Below are positions 1 through 8,136 of a stretch of 62,589 nucleotides of DNA, piece after piece (the first letter of the stretch is position 1; every line of letters begins with the position of its first letter). The notes under the pieces are model-generated. The model was not told the DNA's origin. It ran no database searches and was given only the letters and a program-made list of their open reading frames with translations. Source of the DNA: Ga0077536 sp943370145 (GTDB taxonomy: Bacteria; Pseudomonadota; Gammaproteobacteria; Ga0077536); the NCBI GenBank assembly GCA_943370145.1, contig CALRPY020000024.1, positions 1 to 62,589 on the forward strand, in the 5' to 3' direction. The position numbers and the translations under genes are program-made.

Positions 1-149
1 GCGGCGTCGAGATGGTGATGCCGGGCGACAACATCAAGATCACGGTGAAGCTGATCAACCCGATCGCGATGGAGGAAGGCTTGCGCTTCGCCATCCGTGA
101 GGGTGGCCGCACGGTCGGTGCGGGCGTCGTCGCCAAGATCATTGCCTGA
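1..149 (+). CDS. tuf: Elongation factor Tu, C-terminal end (partial)
   Basis: The window opens inside a reading frame (first full codon at base 3) whose last 48 residues are the C-terminal beta-barrel of EF-Tu, including VMPGDNIKITVKLINPIAME and the ending EGGRTVGAGVVAKIIA. EF-Tu carries aminoacyl-tRNA to the ribosomal A site as a GTP complex. The 5' part lies outside the window. Its position just before rpsJ is the usual end of the str operon (rpsL-rpsG-fusA-tuf), so the S10 genes are probably transcribed with it or from a promoter within it. Confidence 0.97.
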   Translation, partial: GVEMVMPGDNIKITVKLINPIAMEEGLRFAIREGGRTVGAGVVAKIIA

Positions 150-170
150 ATTCACGTCTGAAGAACCACA

Positions 171-195
171 GCGGCCGCACTGCGGGAGCGGCCGC
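171..195 (+). repeat. Inverted repeat (hairpin) between tuf and rpsJ
   Basis: GCGGCCGC at 171-178 is repeated as its own reverse complement at 188-195 around a 9-nt loop, giving a strong 8-bp GC stem. No T-run follows, so it is not a classical intrinsic terminator. It may be an mRNA processing or attenuation structure in the 66-nt tuf-rpsJ gap; that role is inferred. Confidence 0.5.
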
Positions 196-215
196 CGAGA
201 AGCAGGAACGAGCAT

Positions 216-527
216 ATGAATCAGCAGGTCATCAGGATACGTCTCAAAGCGTTCGATCATCGCTTGATCGACCAGTCGACGCGCGAGATCGTTGAGACCG
301 CCAAGCGAACCGGCGCGCAGATCCGTGGGCCGATCCCGCTGCCGTCGAAGACCGAACGTTTCACGGTGCTGACGTCGCCGCACGCGAACAAGAACGCCCG
401 CGATCAGTACGAAATCCGTACGCACAAGCGCTTGCTCGATATCGTCAACCCGACGGACAAAACCGTCGATGCGTTGATGAAACTCGATCTGGCCGCTGGC
501 GTCGACGTCCAAATCAAGCTGAATTGA
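216..527 (+). CDS. rpsJ: 30S ribosomal protein S10
   Basis: 103 residues, the standard length of S10. The family hallmarks are intact: IRIRLKAFDHRLID at the N terminus, RTGAQIRGPIPLP, and THKRLLDIVNPTDKTVDALM near the end. S10 sits in the 30S head and also acts as NusE in antitermination complexes. The ATG at 216 follows an AGGAACG-type Shine-Dalgarno. It is the first gene of the S10 block and lies 66 nt after tuf, which leaves no room for the ~170-nt S10 leader used for L4 autoregulation in E. coli. Confidence 0.98.
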   Translation: MNQQVIRIRLKAFDHRLIDQSTREIVETAKRTGAQIRGPIPLPSKTERFTVLTSPHANKNARDQYEIRTHKRLLDIVNPTDKTVDALMKLDLAAGVDVQIKLN

Positions 528-538
528 GAGCGCAGGCC

Positions 539-1183
539 ATGGCACTTGGATTAATTGGACGTAAGCGCGGCATGACCCGCGTTTACACGGAAGCTGGCGA
601 TGCGGTCCCCGTGACTGTCGTCGAAGTCGAACCGAACCGCGTCCTGCGCGTGAAGACCGTGGATACCGATGGCTACCGCGCCGTCCAGGTCACCTCGGGC
701 AGCAAGCACCGCAATCGCATCACCAAGCCCGAAGGCGGCGAATTCGCGAAGCAGTCGGTCGATGTCGGCCGTGGCTTGTGGGAATTCCGGCTGGGCGAAG
801 ACGAAGGCGCCGAACTCCAGACCGGCGTCGAGTTGAAGGCGGATCTGTTCGAAGCCGGAGCGCTGGTCGACGTGACCGGCGTCACCATCGGCAAGGGCTT
901 CGCCGGTACGATCAAGCGACATAACTTCTCGATGGGCGACGCGACGCACGGTAATTCGCTGTCGCACCGCGCGCCTGGCTCCATCGGTCAGCGCCAGACG
1001 CCTGGTCGAGTCATCAAGGGCAAGCGGATGTCCGGCCACATGGGCGCCAAGCAGCGGACCCAGCAGCGCCTGCAGGTCGTGCGCGTCGATGTCGAGCGCA
1101 ACCTGCTCCTCATCAAGGGCGCAGTTCCGGGCGCGCGCGGCGGTGACGTCCTGATCAAGCCCAGCGTCAAAGCGAAGAAATAG
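539..1183 (+). CDS. rplC: 50S ribosomal protein L3
   Basis: 214 residues from the ATG at 539 (MALGLIGRKRGMTR). A TTG 15 nt upstream is in frame but would add MRAQA, which is not part of the family N terminus. The long internal finger that reaches the peptidyl-transferase centre is present (SHRAPGSIGQRQTPGRV), including the GQ context of the glutamine that PrmB methylates in E. coli. L3 is an early-assembly 23S rRNA binder. The gap to rpsJ is 11 nt. Confidence 0.97.
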   Translation: MALGLIGRKRGMTRVYTEAGDAVPVTVVEVEPNRVLRVKTVDTDGYRAVQVTSGSKHRNRITKPEGGEFAKQSVDVGRGLWEFRLGEDEGAELQTGVELKADLFEAGALVDVTGVTIGKGFAGTIKRHNFSMGDATHGNSLSHRAPGSIGQRQTPGRVIKGKRMSGHMGAKQRTQQRLQVVRVDVERNLLLIKGAVPGARGGDVLIKPSVKAKK

Positions 1184-1194
1184 AGGCCCAGGCG

Positions 1195-1815
1195 ATGGAT
1201 CTTCAGTTGCATTCATTTCAGAGCGGCAGCCCGGCTGGTTCGCTCTCCGTTGCCGAAACAGTGTTCGGGCAGCCCTACCGGGAAGGCCTGATCCACCAGG
1301 TGGTGACGGCTTATTTCGCCGCGGCACGCGCTGGCACGAAGGCGCAGAAAACGCGCGCCGAAGTCAGCGGCGGTGGTCGCAAGCCGTGGAAGCAGAAAGG
1401 CTCCGGCCAGGCCCGCGCGGGTACGACGCGTGGTCCGCTCTGGCGCACGGGTGGTCGCGCGTTCGCCGCACGCCCCCGCAATTACGAGCAGAAGGTCAAC
1501 CGCAAGATGTACCAGGGCGCGTTGCGCTCGATCCTGTCGGAACTGATCCGCCAGGAGCGCATGGTCGTCGTGGACAACCTTGACGTCACGGAAGCGAAGA
1601 CCAAGGCGCTTGTCGAGCGCCTGGCTGCGTTCCAGACCAAGAGCCTGCTGCTGGTCGCTGAGGAAGTGTCGGACGCGCTCTACCTGTCTGCCCGCAATCT
1701 CCACTGGGTAGGACTCGCGGACGTCGAGTCCGTTGACCCTGCGCTGCTGATCGCGTTCGACAAGGTCGTGATCACCCAGGGCTCGATCAACCGCCTGCAG
1801 GAGCGACTGTCATGA
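1195..1815 (+). CDS. rplD: 50S ribosomal protein L4
   Basis: 206 residues. The basic extended loop that lines the exit tunnel is clear (GGGRKPWKQKGSGQARAGTT, then GGRAFAARPRNY). In E. coli L4 also represses its own operon by binding the S10 leader; that leader is not evident here. The stop codon overlaps the start of rplW by 4 nt (ATGA), so L4 and L23 are probably translationally coupled. Confidence 0.97.
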   Translation: MDLQLHSFQSGSPAGSLSVAETVFGQPYREGLIHQVVTAYFAAARAGTKAQKTRAEVSGGGRKPWKQKGSGQARAGTTRGPLWRTGGRAFAARPRNYEQKVNRKMYQGALRSILSELIRQERMVVVDNLDVTEAKTKALVERLAAFQTKSLLLVAEEVSDALYLSARNLHWVGLADVESVDPALLIAFDKVVITQGSINRLQERLS

Positions 1816-2105
1816 ACGAAGAGCGCATGCTCCAACTGTTGCTGGCCCCGCAGATGTCCGAGAAGGCCATGCGCCTGTCGGCGGACAGCCAGTACGTTTT
1901 CAAGGTGCTGTCGGACGCCAGCAAGCCGGAAATCAAGACCGCCGTGGAGAAACTCTTCAACGTGCAGGTCAAGTCCGTGCGTGTACTGAACGTACGAGCC
2001 CAGGGCACCAATTTCCGCGGTCGCGCGGGAGCTCATTCAGGCTGGAAGAAGGCCTATGTGACCCTGAAGCCCGGATTCACAATCGACTTCATGGGCGCTG
2101 CGTAA
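1812..2105 (+). CDS. rplW: 50S ribosomal protein L23
   Basis: 97 residues, start ATG inside the last codons of rplD. It shows the L23 core (PQMSEKAMRLSADSQYVFKV, then AVEKLFNVQVKSVRVLNV). L23 surrounds the tunnel exit and is the docking site for trigger factor and SRP. Confidence 0.96.
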   Translation: MNEERMLQLLLAPQMSEKAMRLSADSQYVFKVLSDASKPEIKTAVEKLFNVQVKSVRVLNVRAQGTNFRGRAGAHSGWKKAYVTLKPGFTIDFMGAA

Positions 2106-2120
2106 GCGGGGAACCTAGCA

Positions 2121-2948
2121 ATGGCTATCATCAAGGCAAAACCAACTTCGCCGGGCCGCCGCGGCGTCGTCACGATCACAACGCCGGGCCTGCACAAGGG
2201 GCGGCCGCATGACGCGCTTGTCGAGCAGATGTCGAAGTCGTCCGGGCGCAACAACGCGGGGCGGATCACGGTTCGTCATCGTGGCGGCGGGCATAAGCAG
2301 CATTACCGCATCATCGATTTCGTGCGCCGCAAAGACGGCATCGCAGCAAAAGTCGAGCGTATCGAGTACGATCCCAACCGGTCGTCCCACATCGCGTTGC
2401 TGCTGTACGCCGACGGCGAGCGTCGCTACATCATCGCGCCGAAGGGCGTAGAGGTGGGGCAGACCCTGCGCTCCGGCGTGGACGCGCCAATCCAGGCGGG
2501 CAACTGTCTGCCGCTCCGGAACATTCCGGTCGGCGCCACGGTCCACTGCATCGAGATGAAGCCAGGCAAGGGCGCTCAACTTGCGCGCAGCGCCGGTGCC
2601 GGCGTGCAATACGTGGCCCGCGAAGGCATCTACGCCACGCTGCGACTTCGCTCCGGTGAGATGCGCCGGGTGCCTATCGACTGCCGCGCGGTGATTGGTG
2701 AAGTCGGCAACCACGAGCATTCCTTGCGCGCCTACGGCAAGGCGGGCGCCAAGCGCTGGCGGGGCATCCGCCCGACGGTGCGCGGCGTCGTCATGAACCC
2801 TGTCGACCATCCGCATGGTGGCGGCGAAGGACGTACATCGGGCGGCCGGCATCCGGTGAGCCCGTGGGGTCAGCCCACCAAGGGCTACAAGACCCGCACC
2901 AACAAGCGGACCGACGGCATGATCGTGCGCCGTCGCGACAAGCGCTAA
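2121..2948 (+). CDS. rplB: 50S ribosomal protein L2
   Basis: 275 residues. Landmarks include KAKPTSPGRRGV at the start, the RNA-binding HRGGGHKQHYRIIDF segment, and the peptidyl-transferase-proximal NPVDHPHGGGEGR loop that holds the conserved histidine. L2 is required for subunit association and peptidyl-transferase activity. Start ATG at 2121 is 15 nt after rplW. Confidence 0.98.
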   Translation: MAIIKAKPTSPGRRGVVTITTPGLHKGRPHDALVEQMSKSSGRNNAGRITVRHRGGGHKQHYRIIDFVRRKDGIAAKVERIEYDPNRSSHIALLLYADGERRYIIAPKGVEVGQTLRSGVDAPIQAGNCLPLRNIPVGATVHCIEMKPGKGAQLARSAGAGVQYVAREGIYATLRLRSGEMRRVPIDCRAVIGEVGNHEHSLRAYGKAGAKRWRGIRPTVRGVVMNPVDHPHGGGEGRTSGGRHPVSPWGQPTKGYKTRTNKRTDGMIVRRRDKR

Positions 2949-2963
2949 CAGCGGAGAACCGGC

Positions 2964-3236
2964 ATGCCTCGTTCGATCAAGAAAGGTCCCTTCGTGGATC
3001 ACCACCTCCAGAACAAGGTGGACACTGCGCGCAAGAACAATGACAAGCGCCCGATCAAGACCTGGTCACGGCGCTCGATGGTCGTGCCCGACATGATTGG
3101 CCTGACGATCGCCGTGCACAACGGGCGTCAGCACATGCCGGTCTTCGTGACCGAGAACATGATCGGCCACAAGCTGGGTGAATTCGCCCAGACGCGTACT
3201 TTCCGTGGCCACACCGCGGACAAGAAGACGAAGTAA
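2964..3236 (+). CDS. rpsS: 30S ribosomal protein S19
   Basis: 90 residues beginning MPRSIKKGPFVDHHL and ending RTFRGHTADKKTK, both diagnostic of S19. It forms a heterodimer with S13 in the 30S head. The gap to rplB is 15 nt. Confidence 0.97.
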   Translation: MPRSIKKGPFVDHHLQNKVDTARKNNDKRPIKTWSRRSMVVPDMIGLTIAVHNGRQHMPVFVTENMIGHKLGEFAQTRTFRGHTADKKTK

Positions 3237-3254
3237 TTAGAGGATCCGCCGACC

Positions 3255-3593
3255 ATGGCCACTATTGCCAAGTTACGCTCCGCCAGGATCACGCCGCAGA
3301 AGGCTCGGCTGGTCGCCGATCAGATTCGCGGCCTGCCCGTGGATCGAGCGATCAACATCCTGACCTTCAGCAACAAGAAAGCTGCGGGGCTGATCAAGAA
3401 AGTGCTCGAGTCCGCAATTGCGAACGCGGAGCACAATGACGGCGCCGACGTGGACGAGCTGAAGGTGAAGACGATCATGGTTGACGAGGGCCCAATCATG
3501 AAGCGCTGGATGCCGCGCGCTCGCGGTCGCGCCAATCAGATTTTCAAGCGCACGAGCCACGTGACCGTGGTCGTCGAAGAGGCAGGGCGTTAA
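3255..3593 (+). CDS. rplV: 50S ribosomal protein L22
   Basis: 112 residues. ARITPQKARLVADQIRGLPVDRA and the beta-hairpin sequence GPIMKRWMPRARGRANQI, which reaches into the nascent-peptide tunnel, identify L22. The gene ends 2 nt before the rpsC start. Confidence 0.97.
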   Translation: MATIAKLRSARITPQKARLVADQIRGLPVDRAINILTFSNKKAAGLIKKVLESAIANAEHNDGADVDELKVKTIMVDEGPIMKRWMPRARGRANQIFKRTSHVTVVVEEAGR

Positions 3594-3595
3594 TC

Positions 3596-4276
3596 ATGGG
3601 TCAGAAAGTACATCCGTACGGCATCCGCCTGGGCATCATCAAGGACTGGACGTCCACCTGGTACGCTGACAGCCGGCACTACGCCGACTATCTCAATACC
3701 GATCTCGCCGTCCGCAAGTTCCTGCGCAAGAAGCTCGCGCACGCGTCGGTCAGCCGAATCCAGATTGAGCGACCGGCCAACAACGCGCGCATCGTCATTC
3801 ACACGGCGCGTCCCGGTATCGTTATCGGGAAGAAGGGCGAGGACATCGAATCGCTGCGCAAGCAGGTGTCGGCGCTCATGAAGATTCCGGCGCACATCAG
3901 CGTCGAGGAAATTCGCAAGCCGGAACTCGACGCCTACCTGGTGGCCGAGTCGGTCGCGCAGCAGCTGGAACGCCGCATCATGTTCCGCCGCGCGATGCGC
4001 CGCGCAGTTTCCAATGCGATGCGCCTGGGCGCCCAGGGCATCAAGATCAACGTCGCGGGGCGACTGAACGGCGCCGAAATTGCGCGTTCGGAATGGTATC
4101 GCGAAGGCCGGGTTCCGCTGCATACGCTGCGCGCGGACATCGACTACGGCTTCGCCGAGGCCAATACGACCTACGGGGTCATCGGTGTGAAGGTCTGGAT
4201 CTTCAAGGGTGAGGTGATGAGCCGCGCCGAAGAAGCCGCCAGTGAACCGGCCGCCGAGCATACGCCTGCCGCTTAA
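3596..4276 (+). CDS. rpsC: 30S ribosomal protein S3
   Basis: 226 residues. It has the KH RNA-binding core (GIVIGKKGEDIESLR) and the C-terminal domain with RRAMRRAVSNAMRLGAQGIK, part of the mRNA entry tunnel and ribosomal helicase surface. The C-terminal tail (about 15 residues, AEEAASEPAAEHTPAA) is Ala/Glu-rich and probably disordered. Confidence 0.97.
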   Translation: MGQKVHPYGIRLGIIKDWTSTWYADSRHYADYLNTDLAVRKFLRKKLAHASVSRIQIERPANNARIVIHTARPGIVIGKKGEDIESLRKQVSALMKIPAHISVEEIRKPELDAYLVAESVAQQLERRIMFRRAMRRAVSNAMRLGAQGIKINVAGRLNGAEIARSEWYREGRVPLHTLRADIDYGFAEANTTYGVIGVKVWIFKGEVMSRAEEAASEPAAEHTPAA

Positions 4277-4288
4277 GGAGTTCGCGTC

Positions 4289-4702
4289 GTGCTGCAACCG
4301 AAGAATACGAAGTTCAGGAAACAACACAAGGGTCGCAATACGGGCCTGGCCCAGCGCGGCAGCGCCGTGTCGTTTGGCGAGTTCGGCCTGAAGGCGACCA
4401 CCCGTGGTCAGCTGACGGCACGCCAGATCGAAGCCGCGCGTCGTTGTATCACGCGCGCGGTCAAGCGCGGCGCGCGAGTGTGGATCCGTGTGTTTCCCGA
4501 CAAGCCGATCACCAGCAAGCCCCTCGAGGTTCGCATGGGTAGCGGCAAGGGCAACGTCGAGTACTGGGTCGCGCAGATCAAGCCCGGCATGGTGCTCTAT
4601 GAAATGGAAGGCGTGGAGGAAAGCGTGGCGCGCGAGGCGTTCCGCCTGGCTGGTGCCAAGCTGCCAATCCGCACCACCTTCAGCTCGCGAAAGGTAATGT
4701 GA
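4289..4702 (+). CDS. rplP: 50S ribosomal protein L16
   Basis: 137 residues from a GTG start at 4289, 8 nt after a TAAGGAG-type Shine-Dalgarno; no ATG fits the family N terminus MLQPKNTKFRKQHKG. L16 binds near the A-site tRNA elbow. KPITSKPLEVRMGSGKGNVE is the conserved core around the arginine hydroxylated by RoxA in E. coli. The stop shares one base with the rpmC start. Confidence 0.97.
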   Translation: MLQPKNTKFRKQHKGRNTGLAQRGSAVSFGEFGLKATTRGQLTARQIEAARRCITRAVKRGARVWIRVFPDKPITSKPLEVRMGSGKGNVEYWVAQIKPGMVLYEMEGVEESVAREAFRLAGAKLPIRTTFSSRKVM

Positions 4703-4905
4703 TGAAGGCGAAAGACGTCATGGAACTGCGCGGGAAGTCCGCGGATGAACTCAAGGCGATGGTGCTCGAAAAGCGTCGCGAGCAGTTCAATGCGCGCATG
4801 CAGCGCGGGTCCGGCCAGGGGCCGAAGCCGAACGTGCTGCGCGAAACGCGTCGCGACATCGCGCGCATCAAGACGATCCTGAGCGAGAAGAAGCGGAGCG
4901 CCTAA
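4702..4905 (+). CDS. rpmC: 50S ribosomal protein L29
   Basis: 67 residues (MKAKDVMELRGKSADELKAM), an all-helical tunnel-exit protein. I chose the ATG at 4702, which overlaps the rplP stop by one base, over the in-frame GTG one codon upstream. The TAA stop shares its last A with the rpsQ ATG, so L16, L29 and S17 form a tightly coupled run. Confidence 0.95.
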   Translation: MKAKDVMELRGKSADELKAMVLEKRREQFNARMQRGSGQGPKPNVLRETRRDIARIKTILSEKKRSA

Positions 4906-5171
4906 TGGAGCAGCAGACCAAGACCAAGCGGACGCTGACCGGCCAGGTCGTCAGCACGAAGATGGATAAGACGATTGCCGTGGTGATTGAACGCCGCGTC
5001 GAACACCCGATTTACAAGAAATACATGCGCAAGTCGACCAAGCTGCTCGCCCACGACGAAAACGGCGAATGCAAGGAAGGGGATACCGTGGCGATCGAAG
5101 AGTGCCGCCCGTTGTCCAAGCGCAAGGCGTGGCGTTTGCAGCGCGTGATCACGCGCGCTGCCCAGGTTTAA
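4905..5171 (+). CDS. rpsQ: 30S ribosomal protein S17
   Basis: 88 residues with the OB-fold signature of S17: LTGQVVSTKMDKTIAVVIER and YKKYMRKSTKLLAHDE, then EECRPLSKRKAWRL. It binds the 5' domain of 16S rRNA early in assembly. The gene ends 31 nt before rplN, the boundary between the S10 and spc gene sets in E. coli; no promoter or terminator is apparent in the gap. Confidence 0.97.
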   Translation: MEQQTKTKRTLTGQVVSTKMDKTIAVVIERRVEHPIYKKYMRKSTKLLAHDENGECKEGDTVAIEECRPLSKRKAWRLQRVITRAAQV

Positions 5172-5202
5172 GCGTCGGCGCGGACTCAGCGGAGAAAAAA
5201 AC

Positions 5203-5571
5203 ATGATTCAAATGCAATCCATGCTGGATGCCGCCGACAACAGCGGCGCGCGCCGGCTGATGTGCATCAAGGTCATCGGCGGCTCACACCGCCGGTACGC
5301 CCACATCGGCGATGTCATCAAGGTCAGCGTCAAGGACGCGATACCGCGCGGTAAGGTGAAGAAGGGCGACGTGTACAACGCGGTCGTCGTTCGCACGCGC
5401 AAGGGCGTCCGTCGGGGTGACGGCTCCCTGATCCGTTTCGACGGCAACGCCGCCGTGTTGCTCGACAAGCAGTTGCAGCCGATCGGAACTCGCATCTTCG
5501 GGCCGGTGACGCGCGAACTCCGCGGCGACCGCTTCATGCGAATCGTGTCGCTCGCGCCAGAAGTGCTCTGA
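5203..5571 (+). CDS. rplN: 50S ribosomal protein L14
   Basis: 122 residues starting MIQMQSMLDAADNSGARR, with VVRTRKGVRRGDGSLIRFD and the ending MRIVSLAPEVL typical of L14. L14 lies at the subunit interface and is the landing site of the silencing factor RsfS. Shine-Dalgarno GCGGAG lies about 10 nt upstream. First gene of the spc set. Confidence 0.97.
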   Translation: MIQMQSMLDAADNSGARRLMCIKVIGGSHRRYAHIGDVIKVSVKDAIPRGKVKKGDVYNAVVVRTRKGVRRGDGSLIRFDGNAAVLLDKQLQPIGTRIFGPVTRELRGDRFMRIVSLAPEVL

Positions 5572-5590
5572 GCGGCAGGAGAAGGACGAC

Positions 5591-5908
5591 ATGAAAAAGA
5601 TACGCAAGGGCGACCAGGTCTACGTGACGACCGGCAAGGACAAGGGCAAGCGCGGCACCGTGCTGCGCGTGCTCCCGACCGACCAGGTGATCGTGGAAGG
5701 CATCAATGTCGTCAAACGGCACACCAAGCCCAACCCGACACTCGGCACGCCGGGCGGAATCGTGCAGAAGGAAGCGCCGCTGCACGTGTCGAACGTGGCG
5801 ATTTTCAACCCCATGACTTCGAAGCCGGACCGTGTCGGCATCAAGACGCTGGAGGACGGCCGCAAGGTGCGGTTCTTCAAGTCGAATAACGAAGTTGTGG
5901 ACGTCTGA
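5591..5908 (+). CDS. rplX: 50S ribosomal protein L24
   Basis: 105 residues. The N-terminal KOW motif (KIRKGDQVYVTTGKDKGKRG) and the GGIVQKEAPLHVSNV segment identify L24, an assembly initiator that binds the 5' end of 23S rRNA. Confidence 0.97.
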   Translation: MKKIRKGDQVYVTTGKDKGKRGTVLRVLPTDQVIVEGINVVKRHTKPNPTLGTPGGIVQKEAPLHVSNVAIFNPMTSKPDRVGIKTLEDGRKVRFFKSNNEVVDV

Positions 5909-5925
5909 GAGATAAGGCAACAGCC

Positions 5926-6465
5926 ATGGCGAGATTACAGGATTTCTATCGCGAGACCGTCGTCAACCAATTGATGACGCAGTTCAAGTATGGCTCCGTG
6001 ATGGAGGTCCCGCGCATCACGAAGGTCACCGTGAACATGGGCCTCGGCAAGGCGCTGGGCGACAAGAAGGTGCTCGAGAACGCGGTGAACGAGTTGACCG
6101 AAATCACCGGCCAGAAGCCGATCGTGACCAAGGCGCGCAAGTCGATCGCGGCGTTCAAGGTTCGCGAGGGTTGGCCGGTCGGCGCGAAGGTTACGCTGCG
6201 TCGCGACCGGATGTATGAGTTCCTCGATCGGCTGATCAACATAGCCATGCCGCGTATCCGCGACTTCCGCGGCGTGAACGGCCGCGCGTTCGATGGACGG
6301 GGCAACTACACGCTCGGCATCAAGGAACAGATCATTTTCCCGGAAATCGAGTACGACAAGATCGACGCGATCCGCGGCATGGACATCTGTATTTCGACGA
6401 CCGCCAAAACCGACGAAGAAGGCCGTGCGCTGCTGCAGGCTTTCCGGTTCCCGCTGAGAGGGTAA
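5926..6465 (+). CDS. rplE: 50S ribosomal protein L5
   Basis: 179 residues with VNMGLGKALGDKKVLENAV, the P-site-contacting RIRDFRGVNGRAFDGRGNY loop, and FPEIEYDKIDAIRGMDI. L5 carries 5S rRNA into the 50S central protuberance. It ends 4 nt before rpsN. Confidence 0.98.
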   Translation: MARLQDFYRETVVNQLMTQFKYGSVMEVPRITKVTVNMGLGKALGDKKVLENAVNELTEITGQKPIVTKARKSIAAFKVREGWPVGAKVTLRRDRMYEFLDRLINIAMPRIRDFRGVNGRAFDGRGNYTLGIKEQIIFPEIEYDKIDAIRGMDICISTTAKTDEEGRALLQAFRFPLRG

Positions 6466-6469
6466 GCAC

Positions 6470-6775
6470 ATGGCTAAGACTTCCATGGTCAATCGCGAAG
6501 TGAAGCGCATCAAGCTGACGAAAAAATTCGCGGCCAAGCGTGCGGCGCTCAAGGAAATCATCACGGACGAGAAGCGTTCGATGGAGGAGCGCGACGAAGC
6601 GCGCATCAAGCTGCAGAAGCTGCCGCGCGACTCGAGCCCGTCGCGCATCCGCAATCGCTGCCGGCTGACCGGTCGTGCGCATGGCTACTACCGCAAGTTC
6701 GGGCTCGGCCGGAACGAGCTGCGCCGTCTGGCGATGGAAGGGCACGTCCCTGGCCTGGTCAAGGCGAGCTGGTAA
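6470..6775 (+). CDS. rpsN: 30S ribosomal protein S14 (zinc-independent long form)
   Basis: 101 residues, MAKTSMVNREVKR to GLVKASW. The long form lacks the CxxC...CxxC zinc motif of the short paralogue; only one cysteine (RNRCRLTGR) remains. S14 binds late in the 30S head. A 37-nt gap with a TAGAGGCGG-type Shine-Dalgarno separates it from rpsH. Confidence 0.97.
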   Translation: MAKTSMVNREVKRIKLTKKFAAKRAALKEIITDEKRSMEERDEARIKLQKLPRDSSPSRIRNRCRLTGRAHGYYRKFGLGRNELRRLAMEGHVPGLVKASW

Positions 6776-6812
6776 GCGCAGCGGCGCATCAAACTAGAGG
6801 CGGAAGCAAAAG

Positions 6813-7208
6813 ATGAGTATGCAAGACCCTATCGCGGACATGTTCGTCCGGATACGAAACGCGCAGGCGCGCGCGAAGCGCGAAACCCGCATTCCTAGCT
6901 CCAAGAAGAAGCTTGCGATTGCCGAGGTGCTGTTGAACGAAGGTTACATCCAGGGCTTCCGCGTCGAGGGAGAGGGCGTCCAGTCGAATATCGTCGTCGA
7001 CCTCAAGTACTACGGCGGTCGTCCTGTCATCGAGCGCATCGATCGCGTCAGCCGTCCTGGCCTGCGGGTCTACAAGGCGGCGGAAGAACTGCCGCGTGTT
7101 GTCGGCGGCCTGGGTATCGCAATCGTCTCCACTTCGCGCGGGCTGATGACCGACCGACAGGCCCGCTCGATGGGCATTGGCGGCGAAGTCATTTGCTCGG
7201 TGTACTAG
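6813..7208 (+). CDS. rpsH: 30S ribosomal protein S8
   Basis: 131 residues starting MSMQDPIADMFVRIRNAQ and ending GIGGEVICSVY, with STSRGLMTDRQARSMG, the 16S h21-binding loop. In E. coli S8 is the translational repressor of the spc operon; I could not identify its target structure here. Confidence 0.97.
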   Translation: MSMQDPIADMFVRIRNAQARAKRETRIPSSKKKLAIAEVLLNEGYIQGFRVEGEGVQSNIVVDLKYYGGRPVIERIDRVSRPGLRVYKAAEELPRVVGGLGIAIVSTSRGLMTDRQARSMGIGGEVICSVY

Positions 7209-7218
7209 AGAAGCACAC

Positions 7219-7752
7219 ATGTCTCGCGTAGCAAAAAAACCGATTCCGCTCCCGGCTGGCGTACAGATCGACATCCAGGGGCAGCACGTCGAGGTCAAGG
7301 GCCCGAAGGGGACACTGGCGACCGACATCCATGAATACGTCAGCGCGTCCGTCACCGACGGCGTGCTGAATATCGCGACTGCCAGCAACGCGCCCAAGGC
7401 GTGGGCGCAGGCGGGCACGGCCCGCGCCGTCCTGAACAACATGGTCGTGGGCGTGGCCCAGGGCTATGAGCGAAAGCTGGAAATCGTTGGCGTGGGCTAC
7501 CGCGCCCAGGCCAAGGGCGCGACGCTGAGCCTGACGCTCGGCTTCTCGCACCCGGTCGAGTTCGAGGTGCCGAACGGCATCTCGATCGAGACGCCGTCGC
7601 AGACGGAGATTCTGGTCAAAGGAATCGACAAGCAGCAAGTCGGTCAGGTCGCGGCGAATATCCGTGCCTACCGCCGCCCCGAACCCTACAAGGGCAAGGG
7701 TGTGAAGTACGCAGGCGAGAAGATCCTGCGCAAAGAGGCGAAGAAGACCTGA
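7219..7752 (+). CDS. rplF: 50S ribosomal protein L6
   Basis: 177 residues from the ATG at 7219 (MSRVAKKPIPLPAGVQ). An upstream in-frame start inside rpsH would add residues foreign to the family. Two L6 repeats are present, the second with the conserved KGIDKQQVGQVAANIRAYR and PEPYKGKGVKY. L6 lies near the sarcin-ricin loop and factor-binding site. Confidence 0.97.
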   Translation: MSRVAKKPIPLPAGVQIDIQGQHVEVKGPKGTLATDIHEYVSASVTDGVLNIATASNAPKAWAQAGTARAVLNNMVVGVAQGYERKLEIVGVGYRAQAKGATLSLTLGFSHPVEFEVPNGISIETPSQTEILVKGIDKQQVGQVAANIRAYRRPEPYKGKGVKYAGEKILRKEAKKT

Positions 7753-7762
7753 GCGGAATGCA

Positions 7763-8116
7763 ATGAACAAGAAGCAAGCGCGCCAGCGCCGGGCCCAGAA
7801 GACCCGTCGCCACATATCGGAACTCGGGGCCACCAGGCTCTGCATCCATCGGACGCCCCGGCACATCTACGCCCAGGTACTTTCGGCGGATGGCGGCACG
7901 GTTGTCGCCGCGGCCTCCACCGTCGAGAAGAGCCTCCGCGAATCGCTGGCCCATGGCGGAAACGTCGAAGCAGCAACAGTCGTTGGCAAACTCGTCGCCG
8001 AGCGCGCCATCGCAGCGGGCGTTCAGGAGGTTGCCTTCGACCGTTCCGGCTTCAAATATCACGGTCGCGTGAAAGCGCTGGCCGACGCCGCCCGTGAAAG
8101 CGGGCTGAAGTTCTAA
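7763..8116 (+). CDS. rplR: 50S ribosomal protein L18
   Basis: 117 residues: RLCIHRTPRHIYAQV, VGKLVAERAIAAGVQEVAFDR and the ending FKYHGRVKALADAARESGL. L18 binds 5S rRNA with L5. Confidence 0.97.
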   Translation: MNKKQARQRRAQKTRRHISELGATRLCIHRTPRHIYAQVLSADGGTVVAAASTVEKSLRESLAHGGNVEAATVVGKLVAERAIAAGVQEVAFDRSGFKYHGRVKALADAARESGLKF

Positions 8117-8136
8117 ACACAGCGCACGGTGTAGCT

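Noticed and set aside
7177..7218. Upstream start for rplF inside rpsH
   Set aside because: The extra residues (MAAKSFARCTREAH) are not part of L6, and the ATG at 7219 fits the family N terminus.
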